From: Bradyrhizobium commune | Lineage (GTDB): Bacteria > Pseudomonadota > Alphaproteobacteria > Rhizobiales > Xanthobacteraceae | Direction of reading: 5' to 3' | Assembly (NCBI RefSeq): GCF_015624505.1 | Contig: NZ_CP061379.1 | Location: forward strand, 3,224,001 to 3,288,000 | Length of the DNA stretch: 64,000 bases | Shown here: positions 26,000-39,200 of the stretch, one piece after another | Position numbering within the stretch: position 1 is the stretch's first letter | Layout of the letters: each line of letters opens with the position of its first letter | Position numbers and translations under genes: made by a program | The notes under the pieces: model-generated | Databases searched by the model: none | What the model saw: the letters and a program-made list of their open reading frames with translations, nothing else | Told to the model about the DNA's origin: nothing

Positions 26000-27021
26000 T
26001 CCATCACGCATTCAAAGCCGCCATGCTCGCTGGCGCGCTCTTCGCTGCCGGCTCGCCGATGGCCATGGCCCAGACCCGCAACGCACCCCAACCGGCGCCG
26101 GCTCCTGCACCGGCACGCCCGGCGCCTGCCGCGCCCGTGCGCCCTGCGGCCGCGGAGGATGCTTCGGCGGTGAAGAGCAGCGAGGTGATTGCGCGGGTCG
26201 GCGACAGCGATGTTACGGCCGACCAGGTGCGTGCGACGATTCAGCTCCTGGATGCGCGCCAGCAGGCTGCGATGGCGCGCGACCCGGCTCTGCTCAGCCA
26301 GACGGTGCGGGCCATCCTCGCCAACCGCCTCGTGCTGAAGGAGGCGACGGCCAAGAAATGGGACCAGCAGCCCGCCGTCGTTGCCCAGCTGGCTCGCGCG
26401 CGCGAGAGCCTGATCGTCGAAAGCTATCTCCAATCCGTGACGGCGCCACCGGACGGCTTTCCGAGCGAGGCCGAGATCAAGAGCGTCTACGACGCCAACG
26501 CCAGCGCGCTGCTTGTCCCGCGCCGCTTCCGTCTCGCCCAGGTCCTGGTCGCCGTGCCGAAGGACGCAGACAAGGCCGCCGAGGACGCCGCGCGCAAGAA
26601 GCTCGACGACGTCGTCAAGAAGGCCAAGCAGGCCGGCGCGGATTTCGCGGCAATTGCGCGCAGCTCGTCCGATGAGTCCGGCTCCGCCGAACGCGACGGT
26701 GAGATCGGCTGGGTCAACGAGCCGGATCTTCGGCCCGAAATTCGCGGTCAGGTCACCGGGTTGCAGAAATCCGGCATTACCGATCCGATCCGGCTCGACG
26801 ACGGCTGGCACATCGTGAAGCTGCTGGACACTGAGGCGGCACATACGCGGCCGTTCGCCGAGGTGAGGGATGCGCTGGTACAGCGCATGCGGGCCGAGCG
26901 CGTCGAGGCCAATCGCCGCGCCTATGTGACGGAATTGCTCAAGCAGAGCCCGCCTGTCGTGAATGAGATCGCGCTCTCCAAGCTGCTCGAAACGAAGCCC
27001 GACGCTGCACCGTCGCGGTAG
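25996..27021 (+). CDS. Periplasmic parvulin-type peptidyl-prolyl isomerase
   Basis: A 341-residue SurA/PpiC-like folding factor with a signal peptide (cleavage near AMA/Q), a Pro/Ala-rich linker (about 30-55), a SurA_N-like helical domain (about 60-160) and a PpiC rotamase domain (RRFRLAQVLVAVPKD to DGWHIVKLLDTE, about 175-285). Such chaperones keep large unfolded exported proteins competent in the periplasm. Directly before tpsA and in the tpsB gene string, it is a plausible dedicated chaperone for the giant haemagglutinin (inference). The ATG overlaps the previous stop (ATGA). Confidence 0.9.
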   Translation: MIHHAFKAAMLAGALFAAGSPMAMAQTRNAPQPAPAPAPARPAPAAPVRPAAAEDASAVKSSEVIARVGDSDVTADQVRATIQLLDARQQAAMARDPALLSQTVRAILANRLVLKEATAKKWDQQPAVVAQLARARESLIVESYLQSVTAPPDGFPSEAEIKSVYDANASALLVPRRFRLAQVLVAVPKDADKAAEDAARKKLDDVVKKAKQAGADFAAIARSSSDESGSAERDGEIGWVNEPDLRPEIRGQVTGLQKSGITDPIRLDDGWHIVKLLDTEAAHTRPFAEVRDALVQRMRAERVEANRRAYVTELLKQSPPVVNEIALSKLLETKPDAAPSR

Positions 27022-27057
27022 GCAAGGTTCCGTCTGAATAATCCAGCCGGGTTGCGT

Positions 27058-27084
27058 GATCGCGCAGCTCGGTCGTGTTTTTTT
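27058..27084 (+). terminator. Weak terminator-like element before tpsA
   Basis: A five-pair stem GATCG/CGGTC (one G-T wobble, seven-base loop) is followed three bases later by seven T residues. The stem is weak, so it may attenuate rather than end the operon transcript before tpsA. Confidence 0.3.
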
Positions 27085-27164
27085 GTTCCCTGAAACCGCA
27101 TCCACGAAACCTATGAATGACACGCGTCGGTTCCGATCACCAATATCGTTAAACGTTAGTTAAA

Positions 27165-27194
27165 TATCATATACATGTAACAATATATGTGATA
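27165..27194. promoter_or_regulatory. AT-rich imperfect dyad upstream of tpsA
   Basis: TATCATATACA and TATATGTGATA form an imperfect inverted repeat within a strongly AT-rich tract (27145-27194). It is a likely operator or promoter for tpsA. It also covers the upstream in-frame GTG at 27189, which argues for the later start at 27294. Confidence 0.4.
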
Positions 27195-27293
27195 CCCGGA
27201 GGCACGTTGCGTGCTCTCAGCGGCGGCCGGGAAACGGCCGGTGCGGTCCCTTGGCCGCCCCAAGCAACGCCCCCATGCCGCTGGAGTGTGCCG

Positions 27294-30200
27294 GTGAATA
27301 TCGATCTGAAGCCTTCTGCCTTCTCGTTTCGCTGGCGGAGCCTCCGGGCCGCGCTGCTCACCTCGACGGCGCTGCTGCCCTGGCTGATCAACCATCAGGC
27401 GCAGGCACGCAATCTCAATTCGAGCAATTCTTCGGTTGCCCCGGCCACTGCGGCGCAGGTTGCTGCAGGACTTGCTGCACAGCAGGCGGCAAGTGCGGGA
27501 GCGCAGGCGCAAGTCTCGCTGGCGCGTGCGGCGGCCGCACTTGCGGCGGCGCGCCAGGCGCAGCAGGACGCGGCGGCAGCAGCGGTCGGCAAATCAACCG
27601 TCAACGGCGTCGTCACCGGCGGCCTGATGCCGCTTGGCGGCGTGACGCAGAATGCCTGCGGTGCGTCCTGCTCGACCCTTCAGCTCAACACCCCGTCCGC
27701 CTGGCAGAACGCCAACACGACCTTCACCCAGACACTCAACGACGGGCAGTACACGGTCGACATCACCCAGACGCAGTCAAAGGCGATCCTGAACTGGCAG
27801 ACCTTCAACATCGGCCGCAACACGACCTTGAAGTTCGAGCAGCAGTCCTCCGATTGGACCGTGCTGAACCGCGTGACCGATCCGACCGGGTCCCCGACGC
27901 AGATCCTGGGTCAGATGAGCGCGCTTGGCGGCGTCTACGTCATCAATCGGAACGGCATCATCTTCGGTGCCGGCGCGCAGGTCAACGTTCACGCCCTGGT
28001 GGCCTCGAGCCTGGATGTCGGTGCGCTTGGTATGACCCAAGCCGCGCGCGACAGCTTCTTCCTCGGCAGTGGCATCAATGGTCCCAATGCTTTCTCGGTT
28101 ACGCCCACGTCGCAGCCCGGCGACCCGAATTACGCGTCTGAGAACAATCATTGGGGTGATGTCACAGTTCAGGCCGGTGCATCCATCAAGACCAGCATCG
28201 TCGATCTGGATTCGCCGGGCTTCATCTATCTGTTCGGTCGCAACGTCTCGAATTCCGGCTCGCTCGCGGCTCCCGCCGGCGAGGTCGCCCTGGTCGCGGG
28301 CCGTAGCATCAACCTGATCTCCGGAGGCTTCTGGAAACTGCCGTCGAGCGTGCTTCCGAGCGGTGTGACCTATCGCGGGACCGACTTCCAGGTCACCCAG
28401 TTTGCCGATGTTTATCAAGCGCTGGGCAGCGGCCCGATCACAAACAACTATGCTGCGGGGACGGGACTCGTCAGCAATGACGGTCTGATCGAAACGCCAC
28501 GCGGTATCACCGAGGCGATCGGCGACCGGATCACGATCGGCCAGGCCGGTGTCATCTCGGCGGATACCGGCATCACCCGCAACAGCATGGTGCTGTTGCG
28601 CGCTGCGACCAGCATTGACCTCGAAGGCACGATCAGCTCACTTCCCTACGACGATCCGTTGACGAGCAGCCTGCCGCAGGGCGGCAGCGCCGGCAGTACC
28701 GTGCAAACCTTCACACCGGCTTATGTCGAACTGTCGGCCCAGGGCTCCGTCACGGTCGGATCGAGCGGCCTGATATCCGCGCCTTCGGCAACGGTGACGC
28801 TGCGTGCCACCGATCTTGGTGCTACGTCCTTCTATACGAATCCTGACGTGTACAGGCTGTTCGGCACGCAGAATAGCCCCGCCGCGCTCCAACCAAGCGT
28901 CACCGGTCCACAGCGCATCGAGCTGGAGTCGGGAGCAACCATCGACGTCGCAGGGCTGCAGGACGTCGTGCTCCCGGCGAGCTACAATTTCATTCCGTTC
29001 GTGCCGCGCGGCAATGAATTTGCCGATACGCCGCTCCAACGAAATGGCGCCCTGTACGGTCAGACCTTGTGGATCGACATCCGCGCCTCCGGGACGCGCA
29101 GCGACGGCACGACATGGGTCGGAACGCCGGTGGCCGATGCCAGCGGTACGATCAACGCCTATGGCCGCAGCATCCAGCAGCTCATGACGACCGGGGGCGT
29201 CGTCAGCCTGCAAACGGACCGGACCGCGCCGGACATTCCGACCAACGAAGCAAGAGTGATTACGCAGTCTGGCTCGGTGATCAATGTCGCGGGCGGCAAC
29301 GTCACCTATCTGCCGGGCATGGTCTCGACCAGCATCCTGCTCGGGGCCGATGGCCGCAGATATGGCATAGCGAACGCTGATCCCAACATGACTTATATCG
29401 GACTGGCCGGCCAGTTCACGGTCGACCACTCGCATTGGGGCATCAAGGAGATCTGGTCGACTGCGACGCAGATCTATCAGTCCGGCTATACCGAGGGGCA
29501 TGATGCCGGCGGCGTCAACATCACCACCGTCAGCCCACAGCTCCAGGGGCAGATGTATTTCGGCTCCGTGGGGGGCGAGCGGCAAATTTCGCAGGGCCTG
29601 AAACCATCATCGACGAATGGCGTGACCGCCGCTCAAGCCAAGGGCGACGAACTCCCGTCGCAGGGATATCTCACGCTGAATCTCTCGAGCAGCGTCGTGA
29701 TCGACGCGGATGCGGCGTCAGACCAGTTGGCAGTGACGAACCAGATCGGGCAGACCGGCGCTCCTGTTGTGAAGGGTGCTGATTTCACCCCGACCAGTAC
29801 GCACCAGACCGTCCTGTCGGCCCCGACGCTGTCGAGCTACGGTCTCAGCCTGCTGCAAGTCAACAGCAACGATCTGCTGGTCACGCACAATGCAGCGAAC
29901 GACGCAGCGGGACTGCCCGACCTCAATCTGGCGGCCGGCGGAACGTTCTCGGCGACGACCGGCAGCGCGATCAGCATCGCAGGAAATATCAGGGTGGCGG
30001 GCGGCCAGATCAGTCTGGTGACCGACGCCTATACGTTTGGCATCACAGGCAATCCCTTATTCCAGCGGGCGCAGACCGTATCCGGCAAGGCCGATGTCTT
30101 CGTCGAGGGCGCGCTCGACGTCAGCGGCCGCTGGGTCAACGACACCGGCCGGTTCGGAACCGCGATGGGCGGTCCAGGATACATCGACGGCGGTTCGATT

Positions 30201-33200
30201 TCAATTGCGACGAACAAGAGCAGCAACGGAACCATCGACACGACCGGCAGCATTCTGCTCGCGCAGGGATCGCTGCTGGATGCCTCGAGCGGCGGATACA
30301 TTTCCTCGACCGGGGTTGCCAAGACCGCCTCGACGGGAGTCTTGGCGGGGCGTGGCGGCAGCATTTCGCTGCTCACTAATCAAGGAAGCGAGTTTGTTGA
30401 CCCACTCAACGGCAGCGGGGGACCTCCGAGGCCGAGCAGCGGCAACGTCGCTCAACTCCAGCTCGATGGTACGCTGCGGGCCTATGGCTTCGAGCGTAAC
30501 GGCACGCTGACGCTGGGTGCCGCGAAGACGATCACGATCGACAGCACCGCGCATGCAGACGCGAGCTCCGGCATTGTGACCTCGACCGGCGCGGGCCTGA
30601 CGCCGGTCACGCTCGCAGCCTCCCGGCTGACGGACGGAGGATTTGGCGCCTATGTGATCGAGTCGACGCCCGACGGCTGGACCGGCACAAGCTCGGTGAT
30701 CACGGTAGCCGCAGGGGTGAATCTGACGCTCCAGCAGCAGAACCTCGCGAGCCTTGCCGACTACAGTGCTGTCGGCACCGGTAGCAAGATCGCGAATGTC
30801 GCAGGCTTTGCGCGGTTGCCTGACGATCAGCGCAAGTCGGTCGACTTCACGCTGAAATCCGACAACATCCTGCTCGACACCGGCGCCGTGATCGCGACCG
30901 ATCCGGGGGCCAAGATCAGCTTTGGCGGCATTCCGAACTACTTATTGTCGACTCCGCTCCGGGAGCAGGCGGCCCAGAACGTCCTGTTGCGCGGCAGCGT
31001 GATCGATCATGCCGGCACGGTCGTGGTGAACGCGCAGAAGACCTGGCTTGGACCTCAGGCCAAGGTCGACGTCTCCGGAACATTCGTGGCCAACTCGCGC
31101 TATGGGCAGCCGAAGGGCCAGACCGTCAGCGGTACGGTCCTCGGCGGTGGCTCCTTCACCATCGAAGCCGCCGCGCCGAACGTTCAGGTCGGCAATCTCG
31201 CCAACACCTACACCCCCGGTGCTGTCCCGTCCGGCACTTATGTCGTCGCCGAGCAGGGTGCCGTGGTCGACGTATCCGGCTACGCCACGTCGATCCAGGC
31301 CCAGGACGCCAGCGGCAACTCGGTCACGTCCCAGTCCTGGAGCGACGCCGGCACCGTCAAGATCGATGCGGCCTCGTTCGTTTGGGGCGGCACGTTCGTG
31401 GCCAAGGGTGGTCGCTCGGCCGATGGAACGCAGGTGATGTCGGCCGACGGCAAGACGCCGCTGGCCAATGGCGGCACCATCATGCTCGGCGGCGGCGCGA
31501 TGCTGCTGCAACAGGATTCGACCAATATCTCGGCTGCGCTGTCCGGAATCCTTGCGGCCGGTCCGGCGACGCTTGCCAACCTCGCCAGCAATTCGAGTTC
31601 TCTCGTCAATCAGCTCGCATCGGCGTCGGGCACGTCGTCCTCGATATTTGCCGCGGTCGATCGGCTGAGCGCTTTCGAAAACGTCTTCCTCTACAGCGGC
31701 ACCGCGCAGAACGGACCTGCGCGAATCTTCACGGGTCTGTCGGGAAATACCTATGCCATCGCCCCCCCGTCGCTGAGCGCGTTGTCGATCTCGGGCTCCG
31801 TCACCTGGACGTCCGACAACGGCCTGTCCCGCCTCTACATCGCGGCCAACACGATCAGCTCGACGACATCAGGCAGCACGGTCACGCTGGCGGCACCCTA
31901 TATGCTGCTGACCGGTGGTGGCGGCGCCAGCAGCACGGCCGGCAGCTCGCTCTATCTCGGCTTCGAGCGCACCAGGGCCGGCGATCCCTCGTCGGACGTC
32001 ATCATCGCGAAGACGATCGACGTCGAAAACGCCGCCTTCGCCGGCTTCAACGACATCGAGCTGAAGAGTGCGGGCGACATCCGTCTGAGCACCCCGAAGG
32101 TCGCTGACGGGTTTTCGTCGGGCGGCACCTCGAGCGACGCTGCGAGATTTACCGGCCAGATCGCCGCAGGCGGCGCCAACCTCGTCCTCGACGCCCAGCG
32201 AATCTACCCTGTCTCGGATGTCGACTTCACCATTCAGACCACGGGTAACGTCACGTTCCAGTCCACCGCCGGCGGACGCAGCGACATTCCCCTGTCGGCC
32301 GGCGGCTCGCTCAGCGTCTATGCGGCGACCATCGATCAGGACGGCAATATCTTCGCTCCGCTCGGCAAGATCACACTCGGCGATGACGGCACCGCGACCG
32401 GTAACACGTTGAAGATTCAGACAACGTCCGTGACGCTCGAGCCTGGCAGCCTGACCTCCGTCACGCTCGCCGGCACCGTCGTGCCCTACGGCGAAACGCT
32501 CGACGGCGTGAATTGGTATTACAACGCCAGTCTTCATCCCATCCTGGCTGCGGCAAGCGGTACGGAGCCGGTGCTGCCTTCGAAAGGGCTTGTGCTCAAT
32601 GCGAGCGGCGTTGCGGTCAAGCAGGGCGCAACGATCGATACGCGCGGCGGCGGCGACCTTCAGGCGTCGGAGTGGATCCAGGGCAAAGGCGGCTCGCGCG
32701 ACACGCTCGCCACGACTCCTTCGGGCCAGACCGTCTACGCGCTCGTTCCGTCCGGCAACAATCCGGTCGCGGCCTTCGATATCCACTTTACCACCGCGCG
32801 CAGCCTCGATGGCGGTCAGACGGTCAAGGCGGGCGATGCCTATCCGCTGGCGGGACAGCAGATCTATCTCGACGGCAGCACCGGCGTGCCGGCTGGCACC
32901 TACACGCTCTACCCCGGGCACTACGCGACCTTGCCGGGCGCGCTGCGCGTGGTCGATTATGGCAGCAATCTCGGACGCAACGTCGCGTCGGGCACGACCT
33001 TGCCCGACGGGACCGTGCTGGTGACGGGACACTATACCCAATCGGTGCGGCCGGGAGCCTACGCGTCGGGGAGTGAGCTGTTCGCGGTCCAAAGCAGCTC
33101 GGTATGGCAGCAATACAGCGAATACAGCTTCAGCAGCGCAAACAGCTACTTCATCGACAAGGCCAATCACGATGGCGTTGCGATCCCCCGGCTTCCCGTC

Positions 33201-36200
33201 GACGCCGGTCGCATCGCAGTGATTGCGCAGCAGCAGCTCATCCTCGCCGCAACCGAGTTGAGCGCGCCGGCTGCCGGCGGCCGCGGCGGCGAGCTCGATA
33301 TTTCGGCGAGCAAGCTCGCCGTGCTGAGCCCCAGCGTTGATCCGCAGCCATTTACGGCCGCCGGCTATGTCGTCGTTGCGAGCGACCAGCTGTCGAGCTT
33401 CGAAAGCGTCCTGATCGGCGGCCTGCGCAGCGATACGGCGAAGGGTACGCTGATCACGGGAACCGCCTCCGACGTCGTGGTGGACACGCCTGTCGATCCG
33501 GCGACGCAGACCGGCGGGTTGTCGCTTCCCGAGATCATGCTCGTGACGACCCCGCTCGGCACGACGCAACAGACTGTCTCGTCGTCGTTCCAGGTCAACG
33601 TCAACGGCACCTGGTTCGACGGCACGTCCCAGTTCACCGCCAATGCGCCGACGGGGACCAGCACGATTTCGATCGCCACTGGCAGCGTCATCAAGACCAC
33701 CGGGAATGTTCATACCGGCGTGGGACGCAACTTCTATGTCGGCTCGAATGCGAGCAGCACCACCACGGCGCAGCAAGTGGCGACGGCTCTCGGCGGAACG
33801 CTGGATTCCACCGGCACCGTTATCACGGGCGCCGATATCAACAAAATTCCCATCGGCGTTCCGGGTGTGGGCTACGGTAACAACCCGCCCACGGACGTGT
33901 TGTCGAGCTATTCCAGCCAGGGCCTTGGCGCGCTCTTTGTCGCGTCTCAGGATTCGACGATGTCTGTCGCCGGCCCGTCGGGATCGCCGCTGACGATCCA
34001 GTTCACGACGCTGGGTGGTTTCTTCCCGGTGCGCAGCGCCGATGGCAGCAGCGGTCCGGCCGCGGTCACTTTGCCGGGGGGCAATGTCGGTCACGTCGAG
34101 ATCAGTGCCGGTGCGCAGATCACGACCAACAACCTGTTCATGCAGGCGACGGCGAGCACGAACAGCATCGTGCTCAACAAGCCGGTTGCGGGCAACCCGA
34201 ACCTGCCCGCTGCCACCATCAACGCGGGCCAGGCAAAGATCGCAGGACGCAGCATCGGGATCGGGGCGAGCACGAGCGACGGCGTCATCCTCAGCGACGC
34301 CAATCTGGCCCAGCTTGCAACCGTGAAGAACCTGACGCTTGCGGCAGTCGCAGGCGACATCACGTTCTATGGCTCCGATCTGATCCAGACGGCGATGCAG
34401 GGGCTGACGCTCGACGCGCGCGCAGTCACCGGCACGGGAGGCGATAGCAAGATCCAAGTCGGCGGCACCGTGACGCTGCTCAACAGCAGCGGCTTGACTG
34501 GCACATCGGCGCAAGCCGGAGTGAGTGGGAGCCTCGATATCGTCGCGACCGACATCGTATTTGGCGGGGGCAGCCAGACGATCGCTGGATACTCGCAAGT
34601 AAACCTCGCGGCCAGCGAGCACGTATTGTTTAGCAATCAGGGCACGCTGAGGCTGGGGACTGGAAGCGACACAAACGGTCTCCCGACCGATGTGGTCGGT
34701 CTCCAGATGATCACGCCGCTGGTTTCGGTCGGCGGCAACACGTCAAAGGGCGGCGGCTCGTTCGTCGCCACCACTTCCGGTGCCGTCAACATCGGCAACG
34801 CCATCTTCGATCCCAGCAAACCACTGCCGATCAATCCGCCCACGGACAGCAGTGACACCGGCGGCAGCCTGTTGGTCCAGGGCAAGAGCATCAGCGTTGG
34901 CGGCTTTGTGGACGATCAGGGCCAGCAGCGCGCGGGCAGCATCATCCAGGCGCAGTCCGGTACGATCACGCTGGAGGCAACGACCGGAGACGTGACGCTC
35001 GGCAACAACGCCTATCTGTCGGCGCGCGGCTACGCCAAGAACCTGGTCGACACCACGACGTACCTGTCCGGCGGCAAGGTCGTGCTGAAGGCCGATGCCG
35101 GCAATATCGTGACGGTCGGTGCCACCGACCTGAGCAAGGGCAACGATGCCAGCGTGATCGATGTAGCGCAGCCTGTTGACGGACTGGGCTATGGCGGGCA
35201 GATCCAGATTCTTGCGACCGCCGGTCAGGCGACCCTGCTCGGGGATCTCCACGGCAAGGGCGGCAACGGTCTTGGCGGCAGCTTCCTGATCGACACCAAC
35301 AGTCTTCAGGTCAGCTCGACCTACACGCCAAGGGTCGCGCTCGATCCGCTGGCGGACAAGCTGCTGGCGGGCGGGTTCACCGGCGCCATCGACATCCACA
35401 CCAGGACCGGCGATCTGATGCTGTCCGAAGGCCACACGCTCAAGGCCAATTCCGTTGCGCTCACGGCGGATGACCAGACCTGGGACAGCAGCGATCCGTC
35501 CAGGCATTTCGGCCGTCTCGTCATCGCCGGCACGATCGACGCCAGCGGCTATGCGGGGACGACCGCCGACGGCACCGGGCAGGCGGGTGGACAAGTCAAC
35601 CTCTACGCGGCCAACGAAATCACGCTGACGTCGACGGGCGTCATCAACGCCTCCACCGAGCACGGCGACGAGCGCGGTGGCGACGTGACGATCGGGATCG
35701 GCTGGGGCACCAAGAGCAACGCCGGCATCGACCTCCAGCCGGGCTCGCGCATCGACGTCCATGGCGGCACCAAGGGCGGGCTGAGCGGCGGGACGGTCCT
35801 GGTCCGCGCGCCGAACGACGGCGGCAACGACGTCTACATCACGCAGATCGCCTCGACCATCACCGGCGCCCGCGACGTGACGATCGAGTCCTTCGTCAGC
35901 TTCAGCACCAACGGCCAGGGCGGCATCGATGCGTCCTCGCTCGGCTGGAACGGCGTGCTCGATCCGGGCGGCGCGGTGAATGCGACCAGCGTGAAGGTCA
36001 ACACGGTCTATGTGCCTCCCGGCAGCGGGGGCTCCTATACCGAAGTCCCCAACGTGATCTTCTCTGCGCCCGCAACGACTTCGACCGGACTCAAGAGCAT
36101 CACCATCGCTTCGTCGAGTGTCTGGTATCAAAATGCGCTCGCCCCCAACTTCGTCGGCGACGTCGTGATCGAGGCGCCCACGGGAGGCACCGCCGCAAGC

Positions 36201-39200
36201 GGTGTCGTGACGACGGACGCGAACGGCACGCCCACGTTCACGATCACCAATCCGGGCAGCGGCTTCACCGGCGCGCCTGCGACCATCCGCTTCTACAGCC
36301 AAGGTGTTCTCCTCGCCACCGCGCACCTGACCGGCAGCGATTTTGCCAGTGCGCAGTTGACGACCGCCGGCCAGGCCACGGGCACTGCGGTGATGGGGCT
36401 GAAGAGCATCGCGATTGCCTCGACCAGCAGCTGGTATCATCTCGATCCCAATTTCGCGGGCACCGTGGTGATCCAGGCTGCGTCGGGCGGCGCTTCGGCG
36501 ACCGGAACGGTGACGACGGATGCGAACGGCGTTCCCACGTTCACGATCACCGGCGCTGGCAGCGGGTTTACGGGGGCGCCAGCCACGATCCTGTTCTATC
36601 GCGACGGCAAGCTCGTCGTCACTGGACACCTCTCGAGCAGCGATTTCGCCAGCACCGTGATGACGGTCGTCGGCGTCAACGTGACCAATGCAGGCTCGCT
36701 CTACACCGGCGCCGCCACGGCGACGTTCTCGGGCGGCGGCGCAGGCGCGACGCAGGCGGCCGCGGTGAACGCGGACATGGATACTGCCGCAGCGACCGGG
36801 TCGGGCGCCTTTGCCGCCGTGACGCTGCAACAATACGTGCAGGGCAAGTTCGTCTACAACACCAGCACTGACGTGAAGTATTATGGCTTCAGCGGCGCGA
36901 TGGATCGGATCGTCAAGCCGCTCGCCGGCGTGCTCGGATCGGTGGTGCATCTGCGGCCCGGCGTCGACCTGGTCAACCCGGATCCGACCATCAACGGCGG
37001 CAACATCACTGTTGCCAGCAACTGGAATCTCGCAGCCGGCACGGTCGGCAATTTGAAGCCGAACACCGGCTCGCTGGCGGGACTCCAGTACTTCGACCCC
37101 AGCACCAGCTATGTCGATTTTGCCTACCGCTATCTCGCGAACTACGGAACCGCGGACGCCCCGAGCTACGGGGTCGAAGCCGGCGCGCTGACACTGCGCG
37201 CGTTCAACAACATCAACGTGAACGCGTCGATCTCCGATGGGTTCTTCCAGTTCGGCGACTATCTGAACGGTACCTACAAGACCGCCGTTTCGAATTATAT
37301 TGGTTCGACCACGGCACGGAGGACGATCGACAACGGTAACTCCACCCTGAACAATTACCTGCCCGCACCGTTCGCGCCGTACAACACGACCGGAAATCCC
37401 AATGGCATCAGCGCGAGCGCGGTCGACCTCAACGAAGCGGATCTGTTCCCGCATTCGCTGCTTGTCTGCGTCAGTCATTGTGGTGCCGATTCCGCGCCGG
37501 ATGGCTGGGCTGCGATCGTCAATCCTGGCTCGTGGTCTTATCGTCTGACCGCCGGCGCCGACATGGGAAGCGCCAATCCAAACGCGATGCAGTCGCTCGC
37601 AAGCGTGAATGGCCGTAATGCTGGAGACGTCGTCGTGAATGGCCACGTCCTCAACACAACCATTGCACCGCTTCTCAATCTCAATCTGCCGACCATGGTG
37701 CGGACCGGCACGGGCGGCATTTCGATTGCGGCCGCGCGCGACGTCAGCCTCGCCGATACTGCCGCTCCGGGCGTCATCTATGCTGCAGGTGTGAACACGG
37801 CCCGATATGCCAATCCCTATGATGCGTCGGGCAATGTAACGGATTCGAATGGATTCCTTGAGCCGCAACTGATGAGCTATGGCAGTAGTACCTCGGGCAG
37901 ATTGGAAGTGGTCTACGGTGCACCGACCGCTGCAGCGTTCCCGGTTGCCGCGGGTGATGTGTCGGTCATCGCGCAGGAGGACATCAAAGGCTACAGGAAT
38001 GTCACGACAACGAACTTGTTCAATATCGCTGCCCTGGCGAACGCCTACTACACGCCTTGGCTCATCGCTGATGCTGGCGTGACAAACGCGGCCGGTGCCC
38101 TAACACTGGGCGCCGGCGTGTTCGCTCCTTCGTCAGGGGCCTTTGCATCCCAGACAGCCTGGTGGATCCAGTACGCCAGCTTCCGTGAGGGGATTCTGTC
38201 TGCTGGTGGCAACGTCAACGTCACGGCGGGACGCGATCTGGTCGACGTCTCGGTCTCTCTGCCTACGACCGGGCGGGTCACCGGAGGGTTGAGCTCGCTG
38301 AGCACGCCGCAAACCCAGCTCTACGGCAGCGGTAACATGACGGTGCGGGCGGGCCGCAACCTGCTGGGCGGTTCTTATTACGAAGGCTCGGGACACGCGA
38401 GTATCCAGGTCAGCGGCATCGTGGATGCGAACGGGACGATCACGCTCAAGGACGGATCGGCCGCGCCGAATTACACACTGCTCGCGGTGGACACCGGCCA
38501 GATCAGCATGATTTCGGGCGGATCGATGGCGATCAGTGGCATCGTTAATCCCGCCGAGCTGCACCTGCAGTCGCCCTCATTTGCCAATCAAGGGGGGGTG
38601 GGTTCGACCCAATCGCTGCTCATGAACACCTACGGCCCCAACAGCGCGGTAAACCTGTTGGCCGCCACTGGAAATCTGAATATCGCGATGCCGCAGACAA
38701 GCGGTACTACGGCCTGGACGACGGGATTGATCTACCCGGCGAGCTTCACCGCCATCGCTGCAGGCGGCGACATTACTACAAAAGGGCTCGTGACCAATTC
38801 AGCGACTAATACCACCGCGACAATGCCCGGAATCGTCCTGACAGGCTCGCAGAATGGCACGTTTGAACTACTCGCGCAGGGAAGCATCGATCTGACCGGC
38901 GGCTATACCAATCTGGCCACCCCCGGGCCGTCCATTTCGGCGGGACCGTCGCTACTCGATACGGCATTCGATCCCTACCAGCCCAATAACGGTATGACAG
39001 GCGCCTCCAGTTCCGCATTGCTGGCTCACCAGGACGATCACGACACCAACCCGGCGCGCATCTATGCGGTGTCGGGCGACATCTCGGCGGTGGCGACCAC
39101 GACAAGCATCGTGCCGGCTGGCACGGTCACCTCTGCCACGCTGGTTGACTATTCGAGGGTCGAGCTCAACCGGCCGGCGAAGATCTATGCCGGTCGTGAT

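Noticed and set aside
31869..37868. Very long minus-strand open frames opposite tpsA (about 900 and 1,040 codons)
   Set aside because: They follow from codon bias of the beta-helix repeats. The Arg/Asp-rich translations lack any recognisable domain, and the plus-strand protein is certain.
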